Positions 34,480 to 46,200 of a stretch of 64,000 nucleotides of DNA are shown here, piece by piece; the stretch's first letter is position 1, and every line of letters starts with the position of its first letter. A model generated the notes under the pieces. It made no database searches. It was not told the origin of the DNA and saw nothing but the letters and a program-made list of their open reading frames with translations. A program made the position numbers and the translations under genes. This DNA comes from Boletus sp. NGJ (taxonomy: Eukaryota > Basidiomycota > Agaricomycetes > Boletales > Boletaceae). The DNA is taken from NCBI GenBank assembly GCA_019096195.1, contig JAGTXK010000027.1:806001-870000 (forward strand), given 5' to 3'.

Positions 34480-35060
34480 TTACTTCTGAAGTTAGCCTTC
34501 CTCTTGTGCATGCTAGTCAGAGTCGGAGAATCTATTGGCTCGATCAAGCGATATAGTTTCTTTGCCAAAGGTGTGGGTGAATTGTTGCCACTTTTGGTGT
34601 CAGTCTTGCTCTTGCACATGCTCTTTGGAGAAAGCAGGAGATCTCTGAATGCATCAGGTCTACATGGCTGTGACTGGAGTAAGCATATTTAGGAGGAAGG
34701 ATAGCGTGCACATATGTGTGAAGGGGAGCATGGAAATGGTAAAGTAATTCTTTTGGCTTAGAGATGCAGCCTTTCTTTTGTGCATGCTCTTTGAGAAAGG
34801 GGGATCTGTTTTGATCACTTCAGGTCTACACAGCTGGGATCATACTGAGCATATTCAGGCGAAAGCATGGTGTGCACGCACACATAAAGGGAATAATGGA
34901 AATGGAAATCTTTTGGCTGGAGGTGCAACCAACAATAGATCTTCCTCTTCAGCTCTCAAATGAGCTTTCCTTTTGCATATGCTCTGCGGAGAAGGGAGGA
35001 GATCCAATATGAGAGCCTCCCATCTACGCAGCTGAGGCCTAATGAGTACTTGGAAGAAGA
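34480..35060. repeat. Four diverged ~150-bp tandem units inside the long-TIR element
   Basis: Four copies share a core that on the minus strand reads as CTGCGTAGA...CTCC...AGCATATGCAAAAGGAAAGC. Translated on that strand they give variants of a short basic motif: SMCKSK, SMHKRKA and SICKRKAH. They lie just upstream of the F-box exon and may be duplicated small exons or simple tandem decay. Confidence 0.55.
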
Positions 35061-36263
35061 CATACAGTATATGAGACAGCAGGGGTGTTGATGTTTGCTA
35101 TTCAAAGGCAGTGCACTCTGCCTGCTGATGGAAACAGTGCAGACGTATTTGCTGCATATCCTTATTTTCCAGCCAAACTATACTCCTCCACCCTTTGTGA
35201 TGTGTTGGAAAGTGTCCAAATTGGATTGGTCACAGGCCATTATGCACAGTGGGTGCTTGAGGAAGACTTTGTGGTAGTTCTTTTGTTAAGTTGGGTATGA
35301 AACTTGTCTTTCATGTTGTGATTGCACTGATTTTTTACTTCACTTAGAATTAGACTATTTCATGCAGATGGCAAAACCATATGTAGGATTCATTGATAGA
35401 TATCCATGTACACTTTGCTTGTCTTGCAATGCAGCGGAACATATGTAGGACCCATTGATAATGTCCACTTCATTGGATTGTCTCATAATGTGTACATTTG
35501 ATGTGGCAGAACCATATGTAAGATTTGTTGATAATGTCCACCTCGTCGGACTACCAATGGAAACCATGTAACTTACTGTGGGTAAAGATCAGAATGAACA
35601 GCCAGCGAGAATGTGCTCTACCCCCTTGCCTCCACTCTCCCACGAAGGTGAATATAGGTGTTGGGTACTGAAACCTGGAGAGTACATATTTGATGCCAGC
35701 AATAGTTGGGATGCTGACACTTACCCAGGATGCTTTTATGCCTGACTCAGGTATATTTGCATAGGTCGGGGGCACAATTGGGATATTGGAAACATAAGCA
35801 GGGGATGGTCACACTCCACATGGGAGATAAATAGGTCATGAGAGGGTCCTCATTGGACAATGATCAGGCAGGGGTTTTTGTCATTACCACAATTTTAAAT
35901 ATTGCCAACACATTTGTTTCCAGTTTAAACTTCAAAAATACCCCTAGTTTTTTTGTTTGTCTATATTTCAAGTTCTGGCTACCGTGCTACACACAATAAA
36001 ATTTGAAGTATTGTCAAGGAAAGGGTGTGAATCATATACTTAAAGTTATTGATTTAGTATAGTTTGTATTCAAACTTGTTATTTAATCCAATATTTAATA
36101 CGAGAAAGGATGTCAGCCTGCACTTGAAGTTTTAACCAGCATGCAAAATGCCACGTAAATTCTAAGTTTTACTATGGCACAATTGTTAAACTAAACTTCA
36201 ACTACTGTCTTCACATTTTGCACAACATTTAAACCTATTCTAAATATTGGTTTTTGCGTTGTG

Positions 36264-36509
36264 TATGTTGTTTCATCAGCAAATTAACACATTGCTTACT
36301 TCATGCCATTGCCCTTCAGGCACCCCTGGCCCCGAGAATGGACAGAATTAGACTCGTTATGAAGCAAATAATTTTTATATTGTATGTACTGTGTTTGTAA
36401 TATCTAGCTTGAAAATCATGGCCATGATTGACAGGATGGATAGAGCCCTCCATGCGGTGTGGATGAAAGTGAAGTACATGGCAAGTTGTGTGTTGCCTCA
36501 TCTTCTCTA
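36264..36509 (-). mobile_element. Probable continuation of the interrupted LINE
   Basis: A 246-bp piece between the long-TI element and the foldback element. Removing the long-TIR element with one TAT copy joins it to the LINE coding end at 31985 in an open frame for about a dozen codons (QHINSLLKTL across the joint), which supports the view that both pieces were once one LINE. Further upstream the frame is closed, so this part is decayed or non-coding. Confidence 0.4.
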
Positions 36510-39500
36510 CATCAGTAAATACAGGATTTCATCATAGTGCTCATAGTGCCATAGTAGTTTCATAGATAACTCATAGTATTCATAGTATCCATAGTATATT
36601 CATAGTGTGCATAGTATCATAGTATCATAGTACCATAACATTTCATAGTGTTAATAGTGTTCATAGTGTCATAGTATTGAAAGTGTATTCATAGTATTCA
36701 TAGTATATTCATAGTGTGCATAGTATCATAGTGTCATAATACCATAGCATTTCATAGCATTCATAGTACATCCATAGTAGTCATAGTCCTAGTAGTAATT
36801 TTAAGCTAATCCTAAACCTAAACCTAAATCAAAAGTATACAAATAGTGTAGTCAAAGGTGTAGTCAAATGTTGTACAAAAAGTGTAGGAAAGAGTGTAAT
36901 ATAGTGTAGCAAAAATGCGCACCAAATGTAGCAAAAGTGTAGCAAATAAAGTGTAGTAAAAAAAAGCAAACAAAAGTGTAGCAGAGTGTAGTACAGTGTA
37001 GTCACAAAGTGTACCAAAAGTGTAGACCTACATTCCAAAAATATTCAAGTCCATTTTCCCACACTCAGTGTTAAAAAAGCGGACATATTTTTTCCAATGT
37101 TTGTGCCACCATTCTTAATAAACAAGTCAGACTTCAAAAACTTTTCCACACTCTCTTGTTTTTTAATTTTATCCTTCTCTACTCATTACATGAAGTCAAC
37201 ACTTTATTTTGTAAATCATTAGGATTGGGATTTGGATTTGGATTGGAACTGGGACTGGGATTAGAATTAGAATTAGAATTAGAATTAGAATTAGAATTAG
37301 TAGAATTAATATTTGATTGAATTTGAAATTAGAATTGGCTTGAAATTGAATTAGAATTAGAATGAGAATTAGAATTGCTAAGCCACTATGGAAGCACTGT
37401 GTATACTGTGGCATCCACTATGACCACACCATGAGACACTATGAGAATACTATGGGAATACTATGACCACTATGAAAGTACTATGAGAATACTATGAGAT
37501 ACTGAGAATACTATGACAGACTATGGCCACACTATAAACAGACTATGAGACACTGTCATAGTACTATCAAACCACTATCCAGTTGGACCCTCACTATGAG
37601 CACTATGTTACTGTCCAGTACTGGACAGCACTGGACAGTTTGTTCTGTTTTTACTAATGTTATCTCACCATTGGAGCATTGTTGGGAGTTGCCATGAGTC
37701 ATCATGTCTCATGTCATTGATGGTGGCCTAAAGATTCATTTCTGGCGGAAGTGAGTGTGCATGTTTGTACTGATCATTATAATCATAACCTTGTGTTTGT
37801 TCTTCAGTAATGGCATAAGTCTCACATACTTTGCAAAGTGACACTTCCCACTAAGAATGAGGCTATTCTTATCCACTGTTTGGTCAAATTGGAAGATATA
37901 AGAATGTGGTTGTGCAATGGAGTACACTATATCACAATGGCTCTGCTCTGAACACAGTACAAATTTCATATAATATAAAGCTGTCCATCCTTGTCGATGT
38001 ACTATTGTATTGCTTGCTGGTAATGTACAATCATTTGAGTTCGGATATCATTGATAATCTTATGGGTGGACATTCAGTTGCATGCCACAGTAGTGCCACA
38101 GATGAGGTGAAGATGCTGTTACTTCATGAGCATGTTTGTTTGCCATCTACAGGTTGTTCTAGCCTTGTCCAGTTTACTTGTGTGTGTTCTGACCCATCTT
38201 CATTTGCAAAATCAATCGCCTTGCCAGTAAGGGTTGAAAATTATCATCTTTTCCCTCAGTTGGCCTCTGATTCATTGCAAATGGTGATCATACATGAATG
38301 GCAAGATCACATGAGTGCTGATGCCCAGCATTGGAAGCCTTGTGCAGTTTGTGCTCAACAGTTTAAAGGAAGTGACATCCAGACAATTTCTTCTATCTCT
38401 CTCAACCTCATGTTACTCAGAAATTCTTTATTGCATTCTAACATTCTACTGCAGACATATAGTTTATAAGCCTATGATGGAGCTATCTTGTATGGCAAAG
38501 CTCTGCATGTACCACAGATGCATGGAGATATTGACATTTGTGCTTCTTGTTTCCATTCATTGCATTTTCACCACAAAATTCCTCTAGATGCTATCACTAA
38601 CTTCTAGTATTATACTCATGTGAGCAAGGCATTTCATAAAGCATCAACTTTTGATTTACTGTTAGTGGCAAGAGCGAGGGCAATGCATGTCACATATCTC
38701 TTGTCAGACAAGCTACAAATACCTACTGGTTCATCAGTGTTGCAAGGTTATGTGAAGGGGAACATAGTGATACTTCCTCAAGACTTGCTGCACTTGCATG
38801 ACATTATTCCTTCATCCACAGATCAACAAAAGTGTGCAATGTGTGCTCTGTTTGTATCCTCTCAAACGAATATCTTAAAGGATATTCTGAAGAGTTATCC
38901 ACCCATGCTTGTGAACAAGTTGATAGTTCACACTCTTGCCCAATTTTTGGTGTTGGATAATGAGTGGTATTAAGAAGGTGTGACTGTTGACAAGCGAGTG
39001 ATTAATAACTTACATGATGGCCTGAGTGATGTTGGCTTTCCAAGGGTAGTACATTAGTAAAAACAGGACAAACTGTCCAGTGCTGTCCAGTACTGGACAG
39101 TAACATAGTGCTCATAGTGAGGGTCCAACTGGATAGTGGTTTGATAGTACTATGACAGTGTCTCATAGTCTGTTTATAGTGTGGCCATAGTCTGTCATAG
39201 TATTCTCAGTATCTCATAGTATTCTCATAGTACTTTCATAGTGGTCATAGTATTCCCATAGTATTCTCATAGTGTCTCATGGTGTGGTCATAGTGGATGC
39301 CACAGTATACACAGTGCTTCCATAGTGGCTTAGCAATTCTAATTCTCATTCTAATTCTAATTCAATTTCAAGCCAATTCTAATTTCAAATTCAATCAAAT
39401 ATTAATTCTACTAATTCTAATTCTAATTCTAATTCTAATTCTAATTCTAATCCCAGTCCCAGTTCCAATCCAAATCCAAATCCCAATCCTAATGATTTAC

Positions 39501-40237
39501 AAAATAAAGTGTTGACTTCATGTAATGAGTAGAGAAGGATAAAATTAAAAAACAAGAGAGTGTGGAAAAGTTTTTGAAGTCTGACTTGTTTATTAAGAAT
39601 GGTGGCACAAACATTGGAAAAAATATGTCCGCTTTTTTAACACTGAGTGTGGGAAAATGGACTTGAATATTTTTGGAATGTAGGTCTACACTTTTGGTAC
39701 ACTTTGTGACTACACTTTTATTACACTTTTGGTACACTTTGTTTGCTACACTGTACTACACTCTGCTACACTTTTGTTTGCTTTTTTTTACTACACTTTA
39801 TTTGCTACACTTTTGCTACATTTGGTGCGCATTTTTGCTACACTATATTACACTCTTTCCTACACTTTTTGTACAACATTTGACTACACCTTTGACTACA
39901 CTATTTGTATACTTTTGATTTAGGTTTAGGTTTAGGATTAGCTTAAAATTACTACTAGGACTATGACTACTATGGATGTACTATGAATGCTATGAAATGC
40001 TATGGTATTATGACACTATGATACTATGCACACTATGAATATACTATGAATACTATGAATACACTTTCAATACTATGACACTATGAACACTATTAACACT
40101 ATGAAATGTTATGGTACTATGATACTATGATACTATGCACACTATGAATATACTATGGATACTATGAATACTATGAGTTATCTATGAAACTACTATGGCA
40201 CTATGAGCACTATGATGAAATCCTGTATTTACTGATG
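36510..40237. mobile_element. Foldback element with ~1.15-kb CATAGT-repeat arms enclosing a Helitron fragment
   Basis: Two inverted arms, 36510..37660 and 39051..40237, begin with CATCAGTAAATACAGGATTT and are almost identical apart from one insertion of about 30 bp. Each arm consists outside-in of CATAGT/CATAGTATT repeats, TAGCAAAAGTGTAG-type repeats, an AATTAG microsatellite and a segment with repeated CCAGT(A/G)CTGGACAG. The 1.4-kb centre is unrelated to the arms. No transposase and no clear target duplication are visible. Such foldback structures are usually non-autonomous; the near identity of the arms suggests recent formation or gene conversion. Confidence 0.75.
37880..39040 (+). pseudogene. 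Helitron helicase N-terminal (DUF6570-type) fragment
   Basis: Between the foldback arms the plus strand encodes pieces of the conserved N-terminal region of basidiomycete Helitron proteins: HWKPCAVCAQQFKGSDIQTI, then (about 38480-38600) a Cys/His stretch with ICASCFHSLHFHHKIPLDAI in a shifted frame, and DLLLVARARAMHVTYLLSDK with LQGYVKGNIVILPQDLLHLH (38620..38973). The family pattern is CxxC, a second CxxC, then (F)xLxLVxRARxxxxxY and GxVxGNVxxxPQD. The Rep and helicase domains are absent. The frame changes between the pieces, so the fragment is inactive. Confidence 0.65.
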
Positions 40238-40984
40238 AAGGGAAAGTATCAAGCAAATGTGACAATGATGAAAAGTGCATAAGCACATTACCACCCACTG
40301 GCCATAAACGAACACTGGCAAGAGGCATACAGTACTGTAAATGCCCATGAAATTGAAAGATTTACAAAGTTGGTGATAACCAATAACATGTTTGTTGACA
40401 ATGTCCACATCAGTATGAACGTCCACAGAAATGTCCAACATGACCTCAATGACCAACTGGTTTGCAAACATCATTAACATTGAAAGGGAAAATGGCAGTG
40501 AAAGCAATTTAGAAAGAACCCTCAACCCTATTATGTGTAACAACCCTATAATGAGATTAAGGTTAGGTTCCCATTAAGCCAAGCCAAGCATTTCCACAGT
40601 TGCCAAATTTTCTGCATTCCCATGCATTTATGGGTTGGAAACCTGTCCCCTCTGGGTCCAGGAATACTTACTACTTATTATCTACTTATCTGAGGAATTG
40701 CTGTTTGCCAAGCCACAAGTCAATCTAAGTGCTATTTCAAGTATGCTTAAGTTGCCGATGCACACTGCCAAGAGAGTATTTATCAAGTACATAGCAAGGC
40801 CAATACAAGGAGCTACAAGTATAAATATTAGTTAAAAGGTCTGGTGAGGATGAAGAGCATTACAACACAGTTTGAGTGCCAGCACTCAAGATGAGAAACT
40901 TTGGTTGGTGGTGGGGCTCATCTCAGTGGGAATCAGAGGAGAAGACCAGTTGTCCACAAAAAAGCATCACAAAATATCTACCTA
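40238..40984. other. Unassigned mobile-DNA stretch
   Basis: AT-rich sequence between the foldback element and the Plavaka-like fragment. A minus-strand open stretch at 40229..40543 overlaps the foldback end and has no motif I recognise. Probably the remainder of an older element. Confidence 0.4.
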
Positions 40985-41330
40985 TGAAAGAATCTCAAAG
41001 GCATGGTGATCAGTGAATTTATTAATATAGAAGAGTTAGAAAGTATTATAGAATTGGTGTGGGTGAAGTTGGGTTAGAATGAAGTGTTTACCATCAATAG
41101 GAATAAGGTGGGCAGCCTGATAGATGGAATCAATGTGGATTGTGGTGTAAGTGTGCTTGTGCCACTGAGCAAACTGTGGACACACCAACCACATTCCAGT
41201 GTCTTTATCAGAATGGTCACTGACATGGTCAAACCAGTTTACCATAGCACATGGATAATAGTTGCCCTCAAAGTGGAATGAGAAGAATGTGAGGAGTGTG
41301 TGATCTCCAGACCATTCATTGGATCTGTTT
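40985..41330 (-). pseudogene. Plavaka/CACTA-like transposase C-terminal fragment
   Basis: The minus strand carries MVNWFDHVSDHSDKDTGMWL, then IHIDSIYQAAHLIPIDGKH, and, after an in-frame stop near 41036, YINKFTDHHAFEI. This order (aromatic-rich strand, SDxDTGMW, xxIxxDSIxxxxHLIPxxG, N-(K/R)-(F/Y)-xDHHxFE) is the end of the transposases of Plavaka-type CACTA elements of basidiomycetes, by memory of the family. Sequence up to about 42100 may be more of the same element but is too decayed to assign. Confidence 0.5.
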
Positions 41331-42282
41331 CTGGGTTGGCATTTACAAACACACAGTCTTTCTGTGGTCCTTCATTTCTCCAGTTTGAACTGGAGCAAAT
41401 AACTTTGCAATGCATACTATGGATGCCACTAACATCGCTGGGTGCATAGAATAATGTGTTGGCAGAGTTGAATACTCAGACCTTGATGTTGCCATCATAC
41501 TGAGGGTGGATGTCCTCAGAGTCAGGAGTATCAAGCAAGACATTGTCAGTGTCATGTTGCTTTTGTTCAAATAGGAACCATGAAAGGATAGAGGCAATGT
41601 TAGAAATACAAAGCTCCTTGCCTAGCTAAGCCATATTGCATGCTCTCTTGCACTCTATATGACAAGTTGAAACATGATGGATGCATCACAAAGAAAGCAC
41701 TTATGATATGTCTGTGCAAGGCTAACATGTGCCTGTATGGCAGTTGGATTGGTATTGACAGGCTCTTCACTACTTTCATCATCTTTATAGGACATGCTCT
41801 TTTCAGATACAGGCTGGGGTGGGATATCGAATTGTGTCTGACCATTTTCTGAGTGTTCGTGTGTCATTTGTTAGATACTATTACTACAAAAAGGCCACTT
41901 ACCTTTATTAGTTGTTGCTCGAATAATGTCAATCAGAATATGGGTGTCAAGCATACCACGTGCTGCAAAGTTACTGCATGTGGGAGAGAGTTTGTCCACC
42001 TGTTGATTGGCAAGTAGCATTTGTCCAAGTGGTTGGTTTGGGTTGGATCATTGGTAGAGCTCTTTGATGGCCTTGATATGTTTGGATTCTGTTATCAATG
42101 AACATAGACTGTTCACATACATACTTCAGTCAAAAAGAGTCGCACAACTGGTTCCCCTGACATATACAAATAGTTGTAGATCTGGGACCATCCAATGTGC
42201 GGCCAAGGAAATATATATATGGGTCTGGCCAACTTGATCCAAGTAGTACCCCCTTATGAGCAATTAGTAGCAGTTTGGGTAG
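41331..42282. other. Unassigned, probably decayed transposon remainder
   Basis: Several short open stretches on the minus strand (41343..41597, 41655..41867) show no recognisable motif. Position suggests that they are the upstream part of the Plavaka-like element. Confidence 0.35.
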
Positions 42283-42978
42283 ATCATATACTACATGTGG
42301 GTGGTACCAGCTGACCATATGAATCATATTGCCACATATGGGATGAGTTGAACTAAGGCTGGTACCATCTATGTGGGGTGATACATACTACATGGAGGTG
42401 GTACTGGCTGACCAGGGTGAATATGGTGCAGTCAGCCAGTACCACTTGTGTGACCATATGTACTATGTATACATGGTACCAGCCGATCAAGATGTATATG
42501 GTGAGCTCAGCTGGTACCATCTATGTGAGGTGATATATACTATGTGTGAGTAATACTGGCCGACCAGGGTGAATAATGGTGTAGTTGGCCAGTACCATAT
42601 ATACATAGTACATATGGCCACATAGGTGGTACTGGCTGACCACATCATATTGGCACCTAGGCTGGCTGGTACCATGTATACATAGCATATATGGCCACAT
42701 ATGTGATACTGGCCAACCAGGATGAATAATGGTACAGTTAGCTGGTACCATGTATACATAGTACATACATACATATGGCCACACATGTGGTACTGGCCAC
42801 CCAGGATGAGTTCTATGTGGGGTAATACATACTATGTGAGGGTGGTACCAGCTGACCAGGGTGAATATGGTGTAGTTGGCTGGTACCACCCCCATATAGT
42901 ATATATAGCCACATATGTGGTACTGGCCAACCAGGGTGAATATGGTGTGATTGGCCAGTACTGCATGTGTGGTCATAT
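42283..42978. repeat. Minisatellite of ~60-80-bp units, left part
   Basis: About nine diverged units built around TGGTACTGGC(C/T)GACCAGGGTG...AATATGGTG and CATATGTACTATGTATACA. Units contain both GGTACCAGCTGACC and its near reverse complement, so adjacent units can pair. The array is cut at 42978 by the LTR retrotransposon and continues at 49756. Confidence 0.75.
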
Positions 42979-43279
42979 TGAAAGAAAAAAGACCCACAAC
43001 ACTTGGTGTTACCTGAGGGTAAAATTCCGAGGGTAAAAGGGCAATTCCAAGAATGTGTATCTACTATAGAATATGCTACTATATATAGTGTGTGGATATT
43101 GGGCACGGACCAGCTTTAGGGCCAGTATAGAATGTGCTGGAATGGTGATGTAATGTCTTAGGGGGTTCTATGACATACATATAATGTCATAGGCCTAGGC
43201 ATAGTCCTTTAGCTATTGTGTAAGCGTTCATTGGCTAAGTATCATAAATATCTATGAGGTGAGAGGTGAAAACATTTCA
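42979..43279 (-). repeat. 3' LTR of the Ty3/gypsy element
   Basis: 301-bp LTR, pair of 49450..49750, with inverted TGAAA/TTTCA ends. Confidence 0.9.
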
Positions 43280-46200
43280 TTACCCCCTTTTCAGTGGTTG
43301 AACTCCTGGTCAACCGTGATGCTGGAAAGCATTGGTTCCAAACCAGGCTGTGGAATCTCGAAGAGGTGGTCAGATAGGTGGTTGAGAGAGGTGGCATAGG
43401 CATGAAAGGAGCTGTTGGCGAAGAGGGTGGTTTGGCGTGTACACATTGGGCAGTCACATGTTTTGGTGAAGGAGTGGATGGCTGAGGGGTTGAAGGTGTG
43501 GAACTTCTTGATGAGCTTCGAGGTGTTTCCAATATTCACCTTGGGTTCCCAGGTGCGTTCCTCCCGTGGATAGCCCTTTTAGTGTACAAGGTATTCTGTC
43601 TTCCCTCTGCGTTTCCTCGAGTCAACCACTTCTTGTACCTCATGCTCCTCCTCTTGTTGGACGATCACCAGGGGCGGCAGCTTTGGCTTAGCTTGGGGCT
43701 TCATGGTTCTGGTATGGTACAGTGTGAGGAGGGATTCATGGAAGACGGGGTGGATGCCTTGCCACGTCTTCGGGATTTCCAACTTGTATGATGCCTCACC
43801 CACCTTCCATTTCCCTTTGAAGGGGCCATACCATTTGTCATTGAATTTCTTCGTTGGTCAGTCAGTGCGGATGTGAGTTCCTTCGAGAAGGACTTGTTGG
43901 CTGACTGTGAAGTCCAGTGATGGGGCAGCTTGCTTGTCGTGACTCTTTTTCATGGCCATGGCTGCTTTTTCTAGCGCACTTTTGGCTGCCTCATGGTGAC
44001 TCTTCATCTTTCCCATGAATTCCACAGCCAACTCGTTCTGGACCTTGACCCACTTGTTGGGGATCAGGGGCTGCTGTCCATAGTTGAGTAAGAATGGTGA
44101 CATGCCAGTGGCACTTGTCGTCTGTGAGTTGTGGGTGAACTCTGTAAGTGGGAGCCATTCCGCCCAGTCAGTTTGCCTGTGATTCACATACACCCGCAGG
44201 TACTTTTCAACCTCTTGGTTGACTTACTCTGTTTGCCCGTTGGTTTGCAGGTGGTATGCTGTGGATGGGTTGGCTTTTATGTCTAGGAGGGTGTACAGGT
44301 CTCTCATGAACGAGGACACGAACTGTGCACCTTGATCCAATATGACCTTCCGGGGGGTTCCGTGGAGCTTGAATACCTGGTTGCAGGAGACAGTGGTGAC
44401 CCCTTGTGACATGATGGTGTCCATTACTGGGGTGAGGTGGATCATCTTTGAGAAGTGATTGACTATGATGAGGATCACATTCTTCCCTTGTGACTGTGGA
44501 AGGGGGCTGATGAGGTCTACAGAGATGATCTCCCATGGCAAGGATGGGATCTCGTTTAGGTGGAGGGGTGTGTAGATGGCAGTGGTTTTGGCCTTCACCT
44601 TTTGGCACACATCGCAGCCTTTGATGTACCCCTTGTCTTTTCGGAGTGATGGCCAGTAGTACTCACTCATGATGAGGTCGCGTGTCCACTTCATGCCTGG
44701 GTGCCCTGCAATTGGGTGGTTGTGGTTGGCTACAATGATGTCTTCTTGCAGCTTCTTGTCATTTGGGACATATGTGAGGCCTTTCCACATTACGAGCCTG
44801 TTTTTCCTTGTCCAATGGGTATCGTCCCATGTGAGCCCTTCTTTTGTGAACCTTTTGAGTTTGTACTGCAGCTTTGTTATTTTTGAGAGGGTGCTAGGTG
44901 GGGTGACTGCACTGATGGAAATTGGTGACAAGGGTGGTGAAAAAAGGGTGTTGGGGAGGAGGGTTTGGGTGGTGTTGTCATGTTCCACCCCCTTTTCAAA
45001 GTCTGGCCTCTGGGACAGAGGGTTGGTGGAGTTTGTCTTGCCCGAGTGGTGAGTGATGGTCAAGGAGTACTCCTGAACAATCTGCTGCCACCAGGCCTGA
45101 TGGTAGGAGAGGTCTTGGGGGTAGTGGAAGAACTTGAGGTTTTTGTGGTTGGTGAGGATTTTGACTGGGTGTGCTGCGTCAAGGAGGTATTGGTGCCACT
45201 TGTTGAGGGTGTAGATGATTGTGAGCATCTCGAGATCCACCATGTGATAGTTCCTCTCAGCGTCATTGAGGGAGTGGGAGATGAAGGTGATGGGGTGCCA
45301 GGTCCCATCGTGCTTCTGGAAGAGCACCATGCTGATGCCAATGCTGGAACTGTTGATTTCAACCTGATAGGGATCATTGTCGGTGGGCATGGTGAGAGCG
45401 GGGGCGCTGGTGATGGTGGTTTTGAGGGCTTCAAAAGCCTTCTGGCAAGCCACCGTCCAGATGAAATCCTTCTTTACTGATGTGAGCGCGTTGAGCAGGT
45501 GCACTATTATTGCGAAGTTTTTGACGAATCGTTGGTAGAAGTTGAGGAACCCGAGAAAGCCTCAGAGTGTCTTCTTGAACATCGGGACGGGCCAGTTGGC
45601 AATGGTGGAGACCTTCTTTTCGTCCATCCTAACCTTGTCTTGTGCAACAATGAGCCCTAGGAACTCGGTTTCCTGGACTTCGAAGTCACACTTATTGTGT
45701 CTCAGGTATAGGTGGGTGTCTTGTAGTATTTGTAGTACTTCTCATACTACCTTTCGATGCTCCTCTATCATCCTCGTGAATATCATGATATCGTCAATGT
45801 AGATGACCACTACACCTCAGTCTACCAACTCCTTGGACAACATGTTCATCATCATCTGGAATGTTGTGGGGGAGTTGGTAAGCCCGAAGAACATCATGAG
45901 GGGCTCAAAAAGTCCATGGTTTGTCTGGAAGGTGGCCTTCCATTTGTCTCCTTCTGCCATCCATACATTGTTGTACCCCCACCTCACATCGAACTTTGTG
46001 TAGTATCTCACCACTTTCAGTTTGTCAACGAGTTTGACAATCAGGGGGAGGGGGTATCAATTATGACAGATTACCGCATTGAGCTTGCAGTAGTCTTGTA
46101 TGGGGCGGAGGTGTCCATCCTTCTTTTTGATGAAGAAGAAGGCTGATGCGAAGGGGGACTTAGAAGGGCATATGTGCCTGGATTTGAGGTTTTCCTCAAG

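Larger units (their letters stand above)
31989..36263. mobile_element. Long-TIR DNA element (CACAA ends, 3-bp TAT duplication) carrying an F-box gene
   Basis: The element is 4275 bp. Its ends are inverted copies beginning CACAA(T/C)GCAAAAACC at 31989 and 36263, flanked by TAT on both sides (31986..31988 and 36264..36266). The inverted arms run from 31989 to about 32880 and from about 35390 to 36263 and are nearly identical, so the structure is young. CACAA termini with a 3-bp duplication resemble the CACTA/CMC group, but no transposase is present, so the element is non-autonomous and its class is inferred. Each arm ends inward in two or three diverged ~90-bp tandem repeats (GTGGACATTATCAA...TACATATG). 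The centre holds an F-box gene and a block of repeats. It is inserted in the LINE. Confidence 0.82.

Noticed and set aside
37260-37310. TTAGAATTAG run resembling telomere repeats
   Set aside because: The unit is AATTAG, not TTAGGG, it is internal and mirrored in the other arm.
37196-37414. Open frame rich in ILILIL repeats, mirrored at 39297..39515
   Set aside because: It is translation of the AATTAG microsatellite in the foldback arms; no start context or non-repeat coding sequence.
42283-42978. CRISPR-like regular repeats
   Set aside because: Units are diverged, spacers are repeats themselves, and this is nuclear fungal DNA without cas genes.
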